A model generated the notes under the pieces. It saw only the letters and a list, made by a program, of their open reading frames with translations, did not search any database and was not told the origin of the DNA. Source: JALHTV01 sp049510055 (GTDB taxonomy: Bacteria > Planctomycetota > Phycisphaerae > SM23-33). From it: a stretch of DNA of 33,694 nucleotides. This document shows, in pieces, positions 16,145-24,409 of this stretch (position 1 is its first letter; each line of letters begins with the position of its first letter). Position numbers and translations under genes: made by a program. The stretch is taken from the NCBI GenBank assembly GCA_049510055.1, contig JBEKZI010000034.1, positions 1-33,694 on the forward strand, written 5' to 3'.

Positions 16145-18145
16145 CTACTGCGCCGGCGGCGCGGCGGCGTTGGAATCGGTCAGGCCGTCGCCCGTAATCG
16201 TCACGATCAGACCCACCTGAAAATAAATATCGTTGGCGGCTTCCTCGTCGGGGAAGATCACGTCGGGTTCCCTCGGGCCGGTCGGACCCCGCTGCGGCCC
16301 CGCCGGTGCCTCTTCAGTAGTCTCCCGTTCCTCATCGGCGTAACGTCTCCCCGGCCCCTGCGGCGCCACAGCGGCGGTCGGAGACGTCACCGAGAAGTCA
16401 TGGAAATAGTCCACGATGGCCAGTTCCGGCACGCCCTTGCCCGCCTCTTCCAGCTTTTTCCTCAGGCTGGTCAGCGTGGCTTGGGCCTTGTCCTTGCTGA
16501 GGGGCGTTCGCCCCACCAGGCGGATGAAATATCCCGGGACCGTCAGCGAGGCGGTGGGGCCTTTGGTGGAGGGCGTCCCTCCGGTGCCGCCCAGCATGGC
16601 GTGGGCCGTCTTGCCTTGGATGCTGGGCAGGGGGACCACCTGCATGTCGCGGATGAAAACCATCGCGCGGTTCGTGCGGACGGGGTACTTGGCCCGAATC
16701 TGAGCCATCATCCTCTGGCGGGCGGCCGGGTCGGGTGCGGCGTCGAAGTCCTCCAGGAGCTTCTGGCCAGCGAACGCCGACTCGAAGCCCGCCGACACCA
16801 CCGATTGGAGCGTCGGCCAATAACCGCGGTAGCCGAACAGGGTGCGGTATTTATTGACCGGCTCTTCTTCCGGCCCCACGCGGCTGATCATCTCCTGGTA
16901 GCGGTTGCTCTGATCGCTCAGCGTGCGGGCGATGCTTTCGGTATTGCGGTACGCCTCTCCGGGGGCCAGGGCGGACCGGTCGCTGAGGCCGCGATACAAC
17001 GGCGCCGCCAGCGCCGCCAGGACCACCGCGCCGGCCGCGGCAAACCAGGGACGCTTCCGCCCCCACAGGCGGCGGCGCACGATCTCGTCGGGCAGCAGGT
17101 TGGCGCTCACGGCCGTGAGGTCCAGCCCCTGGATCGCCAATCCGTAGGCCACCGCGAACGACAGCACGTTCTCGTTGAGCATCGGGGCGTTGACGGCGCC
17201 GGAACCGGTCAGCTTGTTGTAGCTGTCCACCCGGACGACGGGGACGTTGAGCTGCTGCTCCAGGAACTTCTGAAGGCCCGGCAGGCGGAACCCGTTACCC
17301 AACCCCACGACCTTCTTGAACCGCGCCTCGCGGCGCATGGCCGTGTAGTAGCCCAGCGAGCGCTGCACCTCCTGGGCCAGGTCACTGAACACCGGCCTCA
17401 TGGCCTGGAAAATCTGTCGGGCGTATTTGCTGGTGGCGGCGCTGCGCTTGAGCTTCTCGGCCTTGGGGAACGACAGCTTGAAGGCCTTGACCAGCGCCTC
17501 GGTAAAATCGTTGCCGCCGATCTGGATGGTGCGGGTCCAGATTCTCGGCCCGTCGGCCACGACCAGCTCGGTCTTGTTGGTCCCCACGTCGGCCAGCAGC
17601 GTCGCCCCGTCGGGGGCCGCCTGCTCGTCGAAGGTCATGAAGTTGAACAACGCCAGCGGGGCCATCTGCACCACGTCGACGGCCAGTTGGACCTCGTCGA
17701 AGTGGTCGAGCATCTCAGCCACGTCCGCTCGCTTCATCGCGAAGATGCCCACTTCCACGTCCGGGCCGTTGGGATCCTGGAACGACTGCCACCGCCACAG
17801 CACGTCGGCGATGGGGAAGGGAATCTGCTGCTCGGCCTCGAAGCGCACGATGTCGGGGATCTTCTTGCTCTCCACGGGGGGCAGCTTGACGAAGCGGGTG
17901 AAGCCGCTCTGGCCCGAGACGGCCACGGCCACCAGGCTGCCGACCACCGTCTGGCGCGACAGGAACGTCTCCAGGGCGGTGCGGATGAGCTGCACGCGGT
18001 CCACGTCCGCTTCGGAAAGGATGCGGGCGTGCTCGATGACGTCCAGGGCCTCGACCCTCAGCTCGCCGTCGACCTCGCGCAGCTTCAGTGCCTTCATGGC
18101 ACACTGCCCGATGTCGATTCCCCAGACGCTGTTGACCGTCGCCAT
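16145..18145 (-). CDS. PilM-PilN fusion, type IV pilus-like inner-membrane platform protein
   Basis: The protein has 666 residues. The ATG at 18145 follows GGAG with five bases between and opens MATVNSVWGIDIGQ; the longer open frame to 18193 has no ribosome site. Residues 1-345 are an actin-like ATPase of the PilM/FtsA fold: GIDIGQCAMKALKL (phosphate 1), LLADVGTNKTELVV (phosphate 2) and VVGLGNGFRLPGLQKFL (adenosine site). In normal systems PilM ends here and a separate PilN begins with INLLP. Here N349-L-L-P352 follows directly (ANLLPDEIVRRRLWGRK), then a transmembrane helix at about 367-386 and some 280 extracytoplasmic residues with a coiled-coil start and a beta-alpha-beta piece near 520-580. 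It is the first gene of the operon and divergent from mtaB. Confidence 0.87.
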   Translation of the reverse strand: MATVNSVWGIDIGQCAMKALKLREVDGELRVEALDVIEHARILSEADVDRVQLIRTALETFLSRQTVVGSLVAVAVSGQSGFTRFVKLPPVESKKIPDIVRFEAEQQIPFPIADVLWRWQSFQDPNGPDVEVGIFAMKRADVAEMLDHFDEVQLAVDVVQMAPLALFNFMTFDEQAAPDGATLLADVGTNKTELVVADGPRIWTRTIQIGGNDFTEALVKAFKLSFPKAEKLKRSAATSKYARQIFQAMRPVFSDLAQEVQRSLGYYTAMRREARFKKVVGLGNGFRLPGLQKFLEQQLNVPVVRVDSYNKLTGSGAVNAPMLNENVLSFAVAYGLAIQGLDLTAVSANLLPDEIVRRRLWGRKRPWFAAAGAVVLAALAAPLYRGLSDRSALAPGEAYRNTESIARTLSDQSNRYQEMISRVGPEEEPVNKYRTLFGYRGYWPTLQSVVSAGFESAFAGQKLLEDFDAAPDPAARQRMMAQIRAKYPVRTNRAMVFIRDMQVVPLPSIQGKTAHAMLGGTGGTPSTKGPTASLTVPGYFIRLVGRTPLSKDKAQATLTSLRKKLEEAGKGVPELAIVDYFHDFSVTSPTAAVAPQGPGRRYADEERETTEEAPAGPQRGPTGPREPDVIFPDEEAANDIYFQVGLIVTITGDGLTDSNAAAPPAQ

Positions 18146-18284
18146 GAAAACTCCTTCAACTCGCCCTCGACCGCGCCGCCCAGGGGGCTGCATTCGCGGC
18201 CGGATCGGTTATCATGGAACCATCCAACACAGCGACAACACCGGCGGGGTCAGTCCGCCCCACGGCGCCCGGAGGCTCGCCGCA

Positions 18285-19769
18285 GTGCAATTCCTGATCA
18301 CCACACTCGGTTGCAAGGTCAATCAGTACGAAAGCGCCGCCCTGGGCGAAGCCCTCGCCCAAGCAGGCCTGTCGCTCGCCGGCTGGTCGGACGGCCCGGC
18401 CGACCTGCGGGTGGTCAACACCTGTTGTGTGACCGCCGCGGCCATGGCTAAAAGCCGCCAGACCATCGCCCGGGCCGTGCGAAGCGCCCCGGGCGCCCTG
18501 GTGCTGGTGACGGGCTGCTACGTCGATTACGACGCTCAGCGCCTCGGCCAGCTGCTGGCGCAGCTGGGCGTCCCACCACAAAGGGCGGTCCTGGCCGGCC
18601 ATCGCGACGACCTCTCTACTTGCCTCGCTGAGGTTTTGGCGTTGCTAGCCTTTCCTCGCGTCGGCCGGACTTCCGTGAGATTGCATCGGCAGGAACAGCA
18701 AACATCCTTGAGTGAAGGTGGCGCAAGCACTTCCCTCGCCACTGCCTCCGAACCGGCCGCCTCCTTATCGGACCTTATCAAATCGCGCCGCCCGGCCGAG
18801 GTCAAGCAGAAATTCCTCCCCGCCGCAGCTTATTTACCGAGCCTCAAAAGCTTCCCAGGCCGCCGCCGGGCGATCGTTAAAATCCAGGACGGCTGCGACG
18901 CGTTTTGCTCCTACTGCATCGTGCCGCATCTCCGCAATCGCATGGGGTCCCGCCCGCCGGAGATCGTCGAACGCGAATGCCGCGACCTGGTCGCGGCCGG
19001 GCACCGCGAGATTATCCTGTGCGGCGTGTCCCTGGGCGCCTACGGGCGGGACGCCGCTGACGGACAAACCTCCGCGCTGCCGGAGCTGATCCGCCGCCTG
19101 GCCGGCATCCCGGGCCTGTGGCGGCTGAGATTATCCAGCCTGGAATGCGGCGACGTGAGCGAGGAATTCCTGGCCGCCTGCCGCCAGACGCCAAAGCTCG
19201 CCCCGCACTTCCACCTGCCGCTGCAATCCGGCAGCGACCGCATCCTGCGGCGGATGAACCGGCGGTACTCGGCCGGCCAGTTCCTCCAAACCGTCGCCCG
19301 CCTGCGGGAGGCGACGGACCGCCCGGCCATCACCACGGACATCCTGGTGGGCTTCCCCGGCGAGGACGACGACGACTTCGCGGCCACGCTGGCCGTCGCG
19401 CGGCGGGCGGGCTTCGCCAAGATTCACGCCTTCCCGTTCAGCGCGATTGAAGGCACGGCCGCCTGGGCGTTCCGCCGCGAGGCGCCGCCGGCGGCCGTCG
19501 TCAAGGCCCGCATGGCCGCTCTGGCGGCCACGGAAAAAGAACTGGCCGCCGCCTACCGCCGGCAGTTCGTCGGCCAGACGGTCGAGGCCGTCGTGGAGGA
19601 CCACGGCCGCGGCAGCGGGCACGTCGCACGCACCGACCGCTACTTCACCGTGACGCTGCCCCGCTGCACCGCCGTTCAGCCGGGCCAGGCCGTCCGGGCC
19701 GCCATCGAAAGCCTGGGCGACAAGCACATGCCGGCTCAACTGGTGGCGGTTCTACCTGGGCCTGCCTGA
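18285..19769 (+). CDS. mtaB: tRNA t6A37 methylthiotransferase, MtaB-like radical SAM enzyme
   Basis: It adds a methylthio group to t6A37 in tRNAs that read ANN codons. The GTG at 18285 follows GGAGG at 18271-18275 with nine bases between and gives 494 residues. The N-terminal iron-sulfur domain shows TTLGCKVNQYES (C10; the KVNQYES form is that of MtaB, not MiaB) and NTCCVT (C47). The radical SAM cluster motif is C204-x3-C208-x2-C211 in DGCDAFCSYC. A TRAM-like domain ends the protein (VGQTVEAVVEDHGRGSGHVARTD would be its start region). The length exceeds the family norm because of an unusual Ser/Thr-rich insert at about residues 121-182. The frame stays open far upstream, but only by chance opposite pilM. 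Confidence 0.88.
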   Translation: MQFLITTLGCKVNQYESAALGEALAQAGLSLAGWSDGPADLRVVNTCCVTAAAMAKSRQTIARAVRSAPGALVLVTGCYVDYDAQRLGQLLAQLGVPPQRAVLAGHRDDLSTCLAEVLALLAFPRVGRTSVRLHRQEQQTSLSEGGASTSLATASEPAASLSDLIKSRRPAEVKQKFLPAAAYLPSLKSFPGRRRAIVKIQDGCDAFCSYCIVPHLRNRMGSRPPEIVERECRDLVAAGHREIILCGVSLGAYGRDAADGQTSALPELIRRLAGIPGLWRLRLSSLECGDVSEEFLAACRQTPKLAPHFHLPLQSGSDRILRRMNRRYSAGQFLQTVARLREATDRPAITTDILVGFPGEDDDDFAATLAVARRAGFAKIHAFPFSAIEGTAAWAFRREAPPAAVVKARMAALAATEKELAAAYRRQFVGQTVEAVVEDHGRGSGHVARTDRYFTVTLPRCTAVQPGQAVRAAIESLGDKHMPAQLVAVLPGPA

Positions 19770-19773
19770 GGCG

Positions 19774-19802
19774 TTGTGGACAGGCACCCCGGCCTCTACA
19801 AT
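19774..19802 (+). promoter_or_regulatory. Possible promoter giving a leaderless transcript for the uracil-DNA glycosylase
   Basis: TTGTGG (19774-19779), 17 bases, then TACAAT (19797-19802). The -10 box ends seven bases before the ATG at 19810, so transcription would start at or next to that ATG. The -35 match is weak. Confidence 0.4.
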
Positions 19803-19809
19803 TCCATCC

Positions 19810-19942
19810 ATGAAGAAGGACACCGACAAGCTCATCGACGCCGCCGAGCAGATGCTGGAAGGCGAGCGGCTCCTAGGCGGGCTTTTTCTGCCTGCTGAGC
19901 GCAATCCTCTGCCCGGTCCCGCCGCGGACGGCGGCGGCGTCT
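19810..19942 (+). other. Out-of-frame N-terminal segment of the uracil-DNA glycosylase gene
   Basis: From the ATG at 19810 the frame reads MKKDTDKLIDAAEQMLEG followed by ERLLGGLFLPAERNPLPGP, a helix plus proline-rich linker of the kind that precedes the catalytic domain of family 4 uracil-DNA glycosylases. The catalytic domain continues in the next frame (+1) from about 19940. A one-base insertion or two-base deletion in the GC-rich linker, in nature or in the assembly, would explain this. The frame itself stays open beyond, but its sequence then stops resembling any protein. Confidence 0.5.
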
Positions 19943-20575
19943 GTGGCGCAGAGGCCTGGCCCGACCCTGGCCACCATCGACGTCAACGAAGTCCGCGGCT
20001 GCACGCGCTGCGGCCTGTGTCAGGGCCGCAGGCAAACGGTCTTCGGCGAGGGCAGCCCGATGTCGCGGCTGGTGTTCATCGGCGAAGGCCCGGGCGAGGA
20101 AGAAGACCGCACCGGCCGGCCGTTCGTGGGCCGGGCGGGCGAGCTGCTGAACCGCATGATCACGGCCATGGGCCTGAAGCGCCAGGACACGTACATCGGC
20201 AATATCGTCAAGTGCCGCCCGCCGGGCAACCGCGCCCCGGCCGTGGAAGAGGCCGAGGCCTGCCGCACCTACCTGGTCCGCCAGCTCCAGATCCTCGCCC
20301 CGGCGGTGATCGTCACGCTGGGCAACCCGGCCACGCAGAACCTGCTGGACACGACCGTCGGCATCACCAAGCTCCGCGGCCAGTGGCAAAAGCTCCCCGC
20401 CATCGCCCCCGGCCTGGGCGGCATCGACGTGATGCCGACGTTCCACCCGGCCTACGTCCTGCGGCAATACACCGCCGACGTCCGCAGCAAGGTGTGGGCC
20501 GACCTCCAGCAGGTATTGGACCGCCTGGGTATTTCTCCGCCAGCCCCGCCGGCCAAACGCAAACCCCAACTCTAG
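19943..20575 (+). CDS. Family 4 uracil-DNA glycosylase (4Fe-4S), N-terminus probably frameshifted
   Basis: It removes uracil from DNA in base excision repair. From a GTG at 19943 the protein has 210 residues. The four cluster cysteines have the spacing of Thermotoga family 4 enzymes: C-x2-C in GCTRCGLC, and two cysteines 16 apart in VKCRPPGNR...AEACRTYL. The active-site motifs are GEGPGEEEDRTGRPFVGRAG and the late MPTFHPAYVLR. The GTG has no ribosome site and relatives carry a longer N-terminus, which is present upstream from 19810 in another frame, so the true start is doubtful. It follows mtaB closely and converges on alr with only 52 bases between. Confidence 0.87.
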   Translation: MAQRPGPTLATIDVNEVRGCTRCGLCQGRRQTVFGEGSPMSRLVFIGEGPGEEEDRTGRPFVGRAGELLNRMITAMGLKRQDTYIGNIVKCRPPGNRAPAVEEAEACRTYLVRQLQILAPAVIVTLGNPATQNLLDTTVGITKLRGQWQKLPAIAPGLGGIDVMPTFHPAYVLRQYTADVRSKVWADLQQVLDRLGISPPAPPAKRKPQL

Positions 20576-20627
20576 CCCCGCCGTTTCTCCGACTTACGCA
20601 CTACGACCTTCGACCTACGTCCTGCCG

Positions 20628-21758
20628 TTAATCCACCAGCACGCGCCGGACCCGCCGGCCCAGACGGCAGGTGATTTCGTAGGGAATCGTCCCGGCCAGG
20701 CGTGCCAGGCTCTCGACGCTGTGCGGGGCGGCTGGGTCGGCGGAGATAATCTCCACCTCGTCGCCCACGCGGGCGGCCGGGCAGCCGGCCAGGTCGATGA
20801 CCACCTGGTCCATCGACACCCGCCCGCAGACCGGCGCGTCGCGCCCGCCGACGCGCATGATCGCGCGGTGGGAGAAGCTTCGCAGGTAGCCGTCGGCGTA
20901 GCCGATGGGCACTAACCCAGCGCGAGTGGCGCGCTGGAGCGTGTGTGTCCGCCCGTAGCCGCAGGGGCTGCCGGCCGGGAGATTCTTGATCTGCATCAGC
21001 TTGCCCACCAGCCGCAGGGCCGGGCGAAGCGGCAGGCGGTGCGTCATGTCGTCGGAGGGCTGGTAGCCATACAGGGCGATGCCGGGGCGGACCATGTTCA
21101 GGTGCGTCTCGGCCAGGTCGATGGTGGCCGCGGAGTTGGCCGCGTGGAGTGTCAAACCGGCTGCGCCGTTGGCGACTTGCACCGCGGCCTTGAAGCGGGC
21201 GAACTGCTCGCAGGCGAACTGCTTGTCGGCCTCATCCGCCGTGGCGAAGTGCGAGTAGACGCCGGTGAGCTTCACGGACCGGTAGCGGCCGGCCTCGGCC
21301 ACCACGGCCGGGAGGTCCTCGACCGGCACGCCGCTGCGGCCCATGCCGCTATCCACCTTGATGTGCACCGACGCCGGCACCCGCACGCGCCGGGCGGCCT
21401 CTTCCACGGCCGCCAGCTCCGCAGCCGCAGCCACCGTCAGCGTCACGCGGCGGGCGATCAGCTCGGCCAGCGCCTCGCGGCGCTCGGCGCCGTCGTCATT
21501 GGCACAAGCAGAGAAGAACGTCAGAATTGGTCGATCATACCCCAGCTTCCGCAGGAGAAGGGCTTCTTCCGGCGTGGCCACGCCCAGGCAGTCGGCCTCG
21601 GCCGCCAGCACGCTCAACAGCGTCCGGATGCCGTGGCCGTAGCAGTCGGCCTTGACGACCGCGCACAGCTTGACGCCCGCGGCCAGCCGGCGGCGCAATA
21701 GCGATACATTCCACCGAACCGCCGACGCGGAAACCTCCGCCGTGAGATAACTGTCCAT
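20628..21758 (-). CDS. alr: Alanine racemase
   Basis: It interconverts L- and D-alanine with PLP and supplies D-alanine for peptidoglycan. The ATG at 21758 is chosen because AGAGGGA lies seven bases upstream, ideal spacing; an ATG two codons earlier is too near that site, and the open frame further up is not needed. The 376-residue length is standard. The PLP lysine is K36 in CAVVKADCYGHG. The second-domain tyrosine lies in CGYGRTHTL, followed by VPIGYADGYLRSF and CGRVSMDQVVIDL. It is divergent from asd over a 236-base gap. Confidence 0.94.
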   Translation of the reverse strand: MDSYLTAEVSASAVRWNVSLLRRRLAAGVKLCAVVKADCYGHGIRTLLSVLAAEADCLGVATPEEALLLRKLGYDRPILTFFSACANDDGAERREALAELIARRVTLTVAAAAELAAVEEAARRVRVPASVHIKVDSGMGRSGVPVEDLPAVVAEAGRYRSVKLTGVYSHFATADEADKQFACEQFARFKAAVQVANGAAGLTLHAANSAATIDLAETHLNMVRPGIALYGYQPSDDMTHRLPLRPALRLVGKLMQIKNLPAGSPCGYGRTHTLQRATRAGLVPIGYADGYLRSFSHRAIMRVGGRDAPVCGRVSMDQVVIDLAGCPAARVGDEVEIISADPAAPHSVESLARLAGTIPYEITCRLGRRVRRVLVD

Positions 21759-21818
21759 GTCCATTTCCCTCTCGCCGTCATCCTGCACAGCGAGGGTGCC
21801 CTCCGGCATCCGCCGCAT

Positions 21819-21846
21819 AGGATACCACATCCCCGCCGCGTTGCAA
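21819..21846 (-). promoter_or_regulatory. Candidate alr promoter
   Basis: On the minus strand TTGCAA (21846-21841), 16 bases, then TATCCT (21824-21819), giving a leader of about 54 bases before the alr ATG. Each box matches consensus at four of six positions. Confidence 0.45.
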
Positions 21847-21868
21847 AAGCAAGGTCCGCCGAAAACGG

Positions 21869-21897
21869 TTGGCGGTTCGGCGAAAGCGCGTTATGAT
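21869..21897 (+). promoter_or_regulatory. Candidate asd promoter
   Basis: TTGGCG (21869-21874), 17 bases, then TATGAT (21892-21897). The leader to the ATG at 21995 would be about 90 bases. It is back to back with the alr promoter, 22 bases apart, so a shared regulator in between is possible. Confidence 0.5.
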
Positions 21898-21994
21898 GCA
21901 AAGTTCACCAGCCGGCCTGCCGCGGCGTCGCTTAGCAGAGTCGGGCAAGCGGCTGGGGGTGTCTTTAGTCTTAGTCAAAGGTGAGTGCGGAAAA

Positions 21995-22993
21995 ATGGCT
22001 TGGCGAACCGCCATCATGGGCGCCACCGGCGCGGTGGGAGGGGAGTTCCTCAAGGTCCTTGAGGAGCGGAAGTTCCCTGTCTCCAGCCTGAAGCTGCTGG
22101 CCAGCGGCCGGTCGGCCGGAAAGAAGCTGCGCTTCGGCGGCCAGGATCTGGTCGTCGAGGAGCTGACCGAAAAAAGCTTCAAAGGCATCGAGCTGGTGCT
22201 GGCCTCGGCCGGCGGCAGCGTGTCCAAGAAGTTCGCGCCCGCGGCCGTCGCGGCCGGTGCGGTGGTGGTGGACAACACCTCGGCCTTCCGCATGGTCGAG
22301 GGCGTGCCGCTGGTCGTCCCGGAGGTCAACCCCCAGGACATCGCCACCCACAAGGGCATCATCGCCAATCCCAATTGCTCGACGATCATCATGAACGTGC
22401 CGGTCTGGCCGCTGCACCAGGCCAATCCGATCCGGCGGATCGTCGTGAGCACTTACCAGGCCGTCAGCGGCGCCGGCGCCTGGGGCATGTGGGAGCTGCA
22501 CGACCAGATCAAGGCCGTCGCGGCCGGGCAGGCCGTGGCGAAGCAGAAATTCCCGCACCCGATCGTCAACAACTTGTTCAGCCACAACAGCGCCATCGCG
22601 GACAACGGCTACAATGAGGAAGAGAACAAGATGGTCGCCGAGACGCGGAAAATCTTCCATTGCCCGCAGATTCTCATCACGGCCACCTGCATCCGCGTGC
22701 CGGTGCTGCGCGCCCACAGCGAGTCGATCAACCTCCAGTTCTCCCGCCCGATGAGCGAGGCGCGGGTGCGGGAGATTCTGGCCGGGGCGGCGGGCGTGAA
22801 AATCGTGGACGACCGCAAGAACAACTATTTCCCCATGCCCGTGGACGCCAGCGGGCAGGACGACGTCCTGGTCGGGCGCATCCGCCAGGATATTTCCCAG
22901 CCGGACGGCTGCGGCATCGAGCTGTTCGTCAGCGGCGACCAGATCCGCAAAGGGGCGGCCCTGAACGCCGTTCAAATCGCCGAGAGACTGTAG
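21995..22993 (+). CDS. asd: Aspartate-semialdehyde dehydrogenase
   Basis: It reduces aspartyl phosphate to aspartate semialdehyde, the branch point to lysine/diaminopimelate, threonine and methionine. The ATG at 21995 follows AGGTGAG with nine bases between; the frame is open upstream to 21869 but that part is not family-like. The 332 residues show the NADP-binding IMGATGAVG (residues 7-15), the catalytic C128 in NPNCSTI, and STYQAVSGAGAWGMWEL. The C-terminal histidine/arginine region (VGRIRQDISQPDGCGIELF) is also present. The aminotransferase gene begins 51 bases downstream on the same strand. Confidence 0.94.
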   Translation: MAWRTAIMGATGAVGGEFLKVLEERKFPVSSLKLLASGRSAGKKLRFGGQDLVVEELTEKSFKGIELVLASAGGSVSKKFAPAAVAAGAVVVDNTSAFRMVEGVPLVVPEVNPQDIATHKGIIANPNCSTIIMNVPVWPLHQANPIRRIVVSTYQAVSGAGAWGMWELHDQIKAVAAGQAVAKQKFPHPIVNNLFSHNSAIADNGYNEEENKMVAETRKIFHCPQILITATCIRVPVLRAHSESINLQFSRPMSEARVREILAGAAGVKIVDDRKNNYFPMPVDASGQDDVLVGRIRQDISQPDGCGIELFVSGDQIRKGAALNAVQIAERL

Positions 22994-23044
22994 TCGGCCC
23001 CGCCTTCTGGCCGACAAAGACAGAGCAACCGGAGGCACATAACT

Positions 23045-24343
23045 ATGCGTAGAAACATCGTCCATGCCGGAGCGGGTTCGCTGACGTACGCGATCCGCGA
23101 GATCGTCCAGGTGGCCTATCAGTTCCGCGACCTGGGCGTGAAAATGACCTGGGAGAACATCGGCGACCCGGTCCAGAAGGGCGAGACGATCGAGCCCTGG
23201 ATCCGCCAGATCATGCGCGACATCGTGGACCAGGACGTCTCCTGGGGCTACTGCGACACCGCGGGCGTGCCGGAAACCCGAAAATTCCTGGCCGAGGAAG
23301 TCAACAAGCGCGGCGGCGCGCAGGTGACGCCCGACGACATCCTCTTTTTTAATGGCATCGGCGACGCCGTGGCCAAGGTGTACGGCTTCCTGGCCCGCAA
23401 CGCCCGTGTCATCGGGCCCACGCCGGCGTACTCGACGCACTCCTCCGCCGAGGCCGCCCACAGCGGCTACGACCACCTGACCTACGAGCTGGACCCCTAC
23501 AACAAGTGGCTGCCGGACTTGGAAGACCTGCGCCTGAAGGTGCACTACAACGATTCCATCGCGGCCATTTTGCTGATCAACCCCGACAACCCCACCGGCG
23601 CAGTGTATCCCCGCGCGGTCATGGAGGAGATCATCGCCATCGCCCGCGAGCACGACCTGTTCGTGATCGCCGACGAGATTTACACGCACATCGTCTACAA
23701 CGGGAACAAGACGCTGCACCTTTCGGAGGTCATCGGCGACGTCTGCGGCCTGGCGCTGCGCGGCGTCAGCAAGGAAGTACCCTGGCCGGGCAGCCGCTGC
23801 GGGTGGATCGAGGTGCTCAACCGCCACCGCGACAAGATGTTCCACACGTACGTCGACAGCCTGCTGGCGTCCAAGCGGCTGGAGGTGTGCTCCACGACCA
23901 TGCCGCAACTGGCCGTGCCGAAAATCCTGGGCGACAAGCGCTATCCGGCGCACCTGAAGCGCCGGGCCGGCATCTTCGAGGCCCGCGCCAAGGAGGCCTG
24001 CCAGCTCCTGGGCGAGATTCCCGGCACGAAGATCAACTGCCCGTCGGGCGCGTTCTACCTGACGGTGATGTTCGAGCCCGGCGCGCTGAACAACCGCCAG
24101 ACGCTCAAGATCGACAATCCCAAGGTCCGCAAGCTGGTGGAGGGCCTGGTGGCCGGCGGGCCGGAGGACCAGCGGTTCGTCTATTACCTGCTGGGCGCGA
24201 CGGGCGTCTGCGTGGTGCCGCTGACGGGCTTCTGCTGCAAACGCGACGGCTTCCGTGTGACCCTGCTGGAATGCGACGACGAAAAACGCCGCTGGACGTT
24301 CAAGACACTCGCCACCGCGATGCGGGAATACCTGAACTCCTAG
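23045..24343 (+). CDS. Class I/II PLP-dependent aminotransferase
   Basis: The protein has 432 residues from the ATG at 23045, with GGAGG ten bases upstream. It is a fold-type I aminotransferase: N179-P-D-N182-P-T-G, IADEIYTHIVY with the PLP-ring Asp, and the Schiff-base K243 in LRGVSKEVPWPGSRCGW. The C-terminal domain ends with FCCKRDGFRVTLLECDDE, holding the substrate-carboxylate Arg. Its place right after asd suggests a role in aspartate-family amino acids. Aspartate, alanine or diaminopimelate aminotransferase activity cannot be told apart from the sequence alone. Cytoplasmic. Confidence 0.87.
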   Translation: MRRNIVHAGAGSLTYAIREIVQVAYQFRDLGVKMTWENIGDPVQKGETIEPWIRQIMRDIVDQDVSWGYCDTAGVPETRKFLAEEVNKRGGAQVTPDDILFFNGIGDAVAKVYGFLARNARVIGPTPAYSTHSSAEAAHSGYDHLTYELDPYNKWLPDLEDLRLKVHYNDSIAAILLINPDNPTGAVYPRAVMEEIIAIAREHDLFVIADEIYTHIVYNGNKTLHLSEVIGDVCGLALRGVSKEVPWPGSRCGWIEVLNRHRDKMFHTYVDSLLASKRLEVCSTTMPQLAVPKILGDKRYPAHLKRRAGIFEARAKEACQLLGEIPGTKINCPSGAFYLTVMFEPGALNNRQTLKIDNPKVRKLVEGLVAGGPEDQRFVYYLLGATGVCVVPLTGFCCKRDGFRVTLLECDDEKRRWTFKTLATAMREYLNS

Positions 24344-24370
24344 TTTCGGATTCCGAAATTCGGATTTCGG
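24344..24370 (+). repeat. TTTCGG/CCGAAA stem-loop repeat after the aminotransferase stop
   Basis: Directly after the stop, TTTCGG (24344-24349) pairs with CCGAAA (24353-24358), and the motif TTCGGATT recurs to 24370. No T-tract follows. It may act as a weak terminator or be a dispersed repeat. Confidence 0.35.
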
Positions 24371-24409
24371 GGTTATCCTTTCAGGACCAGCAAAGGAAAG
24401 GGGTGCGGG

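Noticed and set aside
16400..18451. 683-codon plus-strand open frame opposite the PilM-PilN gene
   Set aside because: Low-complexity His/Gln/Asp-rich antisense frame; the minus strand has clear ATPase motifs.
19141..19160. Other CGTGAGC sites inside genes as further REP copies
   Set aside because: They lack flanking pairing stems and lie in conserved coding sequence; a 7-base match is expected by chance in GC-rich DNA.
19774..19783. TTGTGGACAG as a DnaA box or origin element
   Set aside because: It is a single site with two or more mismatches to the TTATCCACA consensus, and no cluster or AT-rich unwinding region is nearby.
21971..23953. 660-codon minus-strand open frame opposite asd and the aminotransferase
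   Set aside because: Antisense shadow of two firmly identified enzymes, Val/Asp/His-rich and without domain signals.
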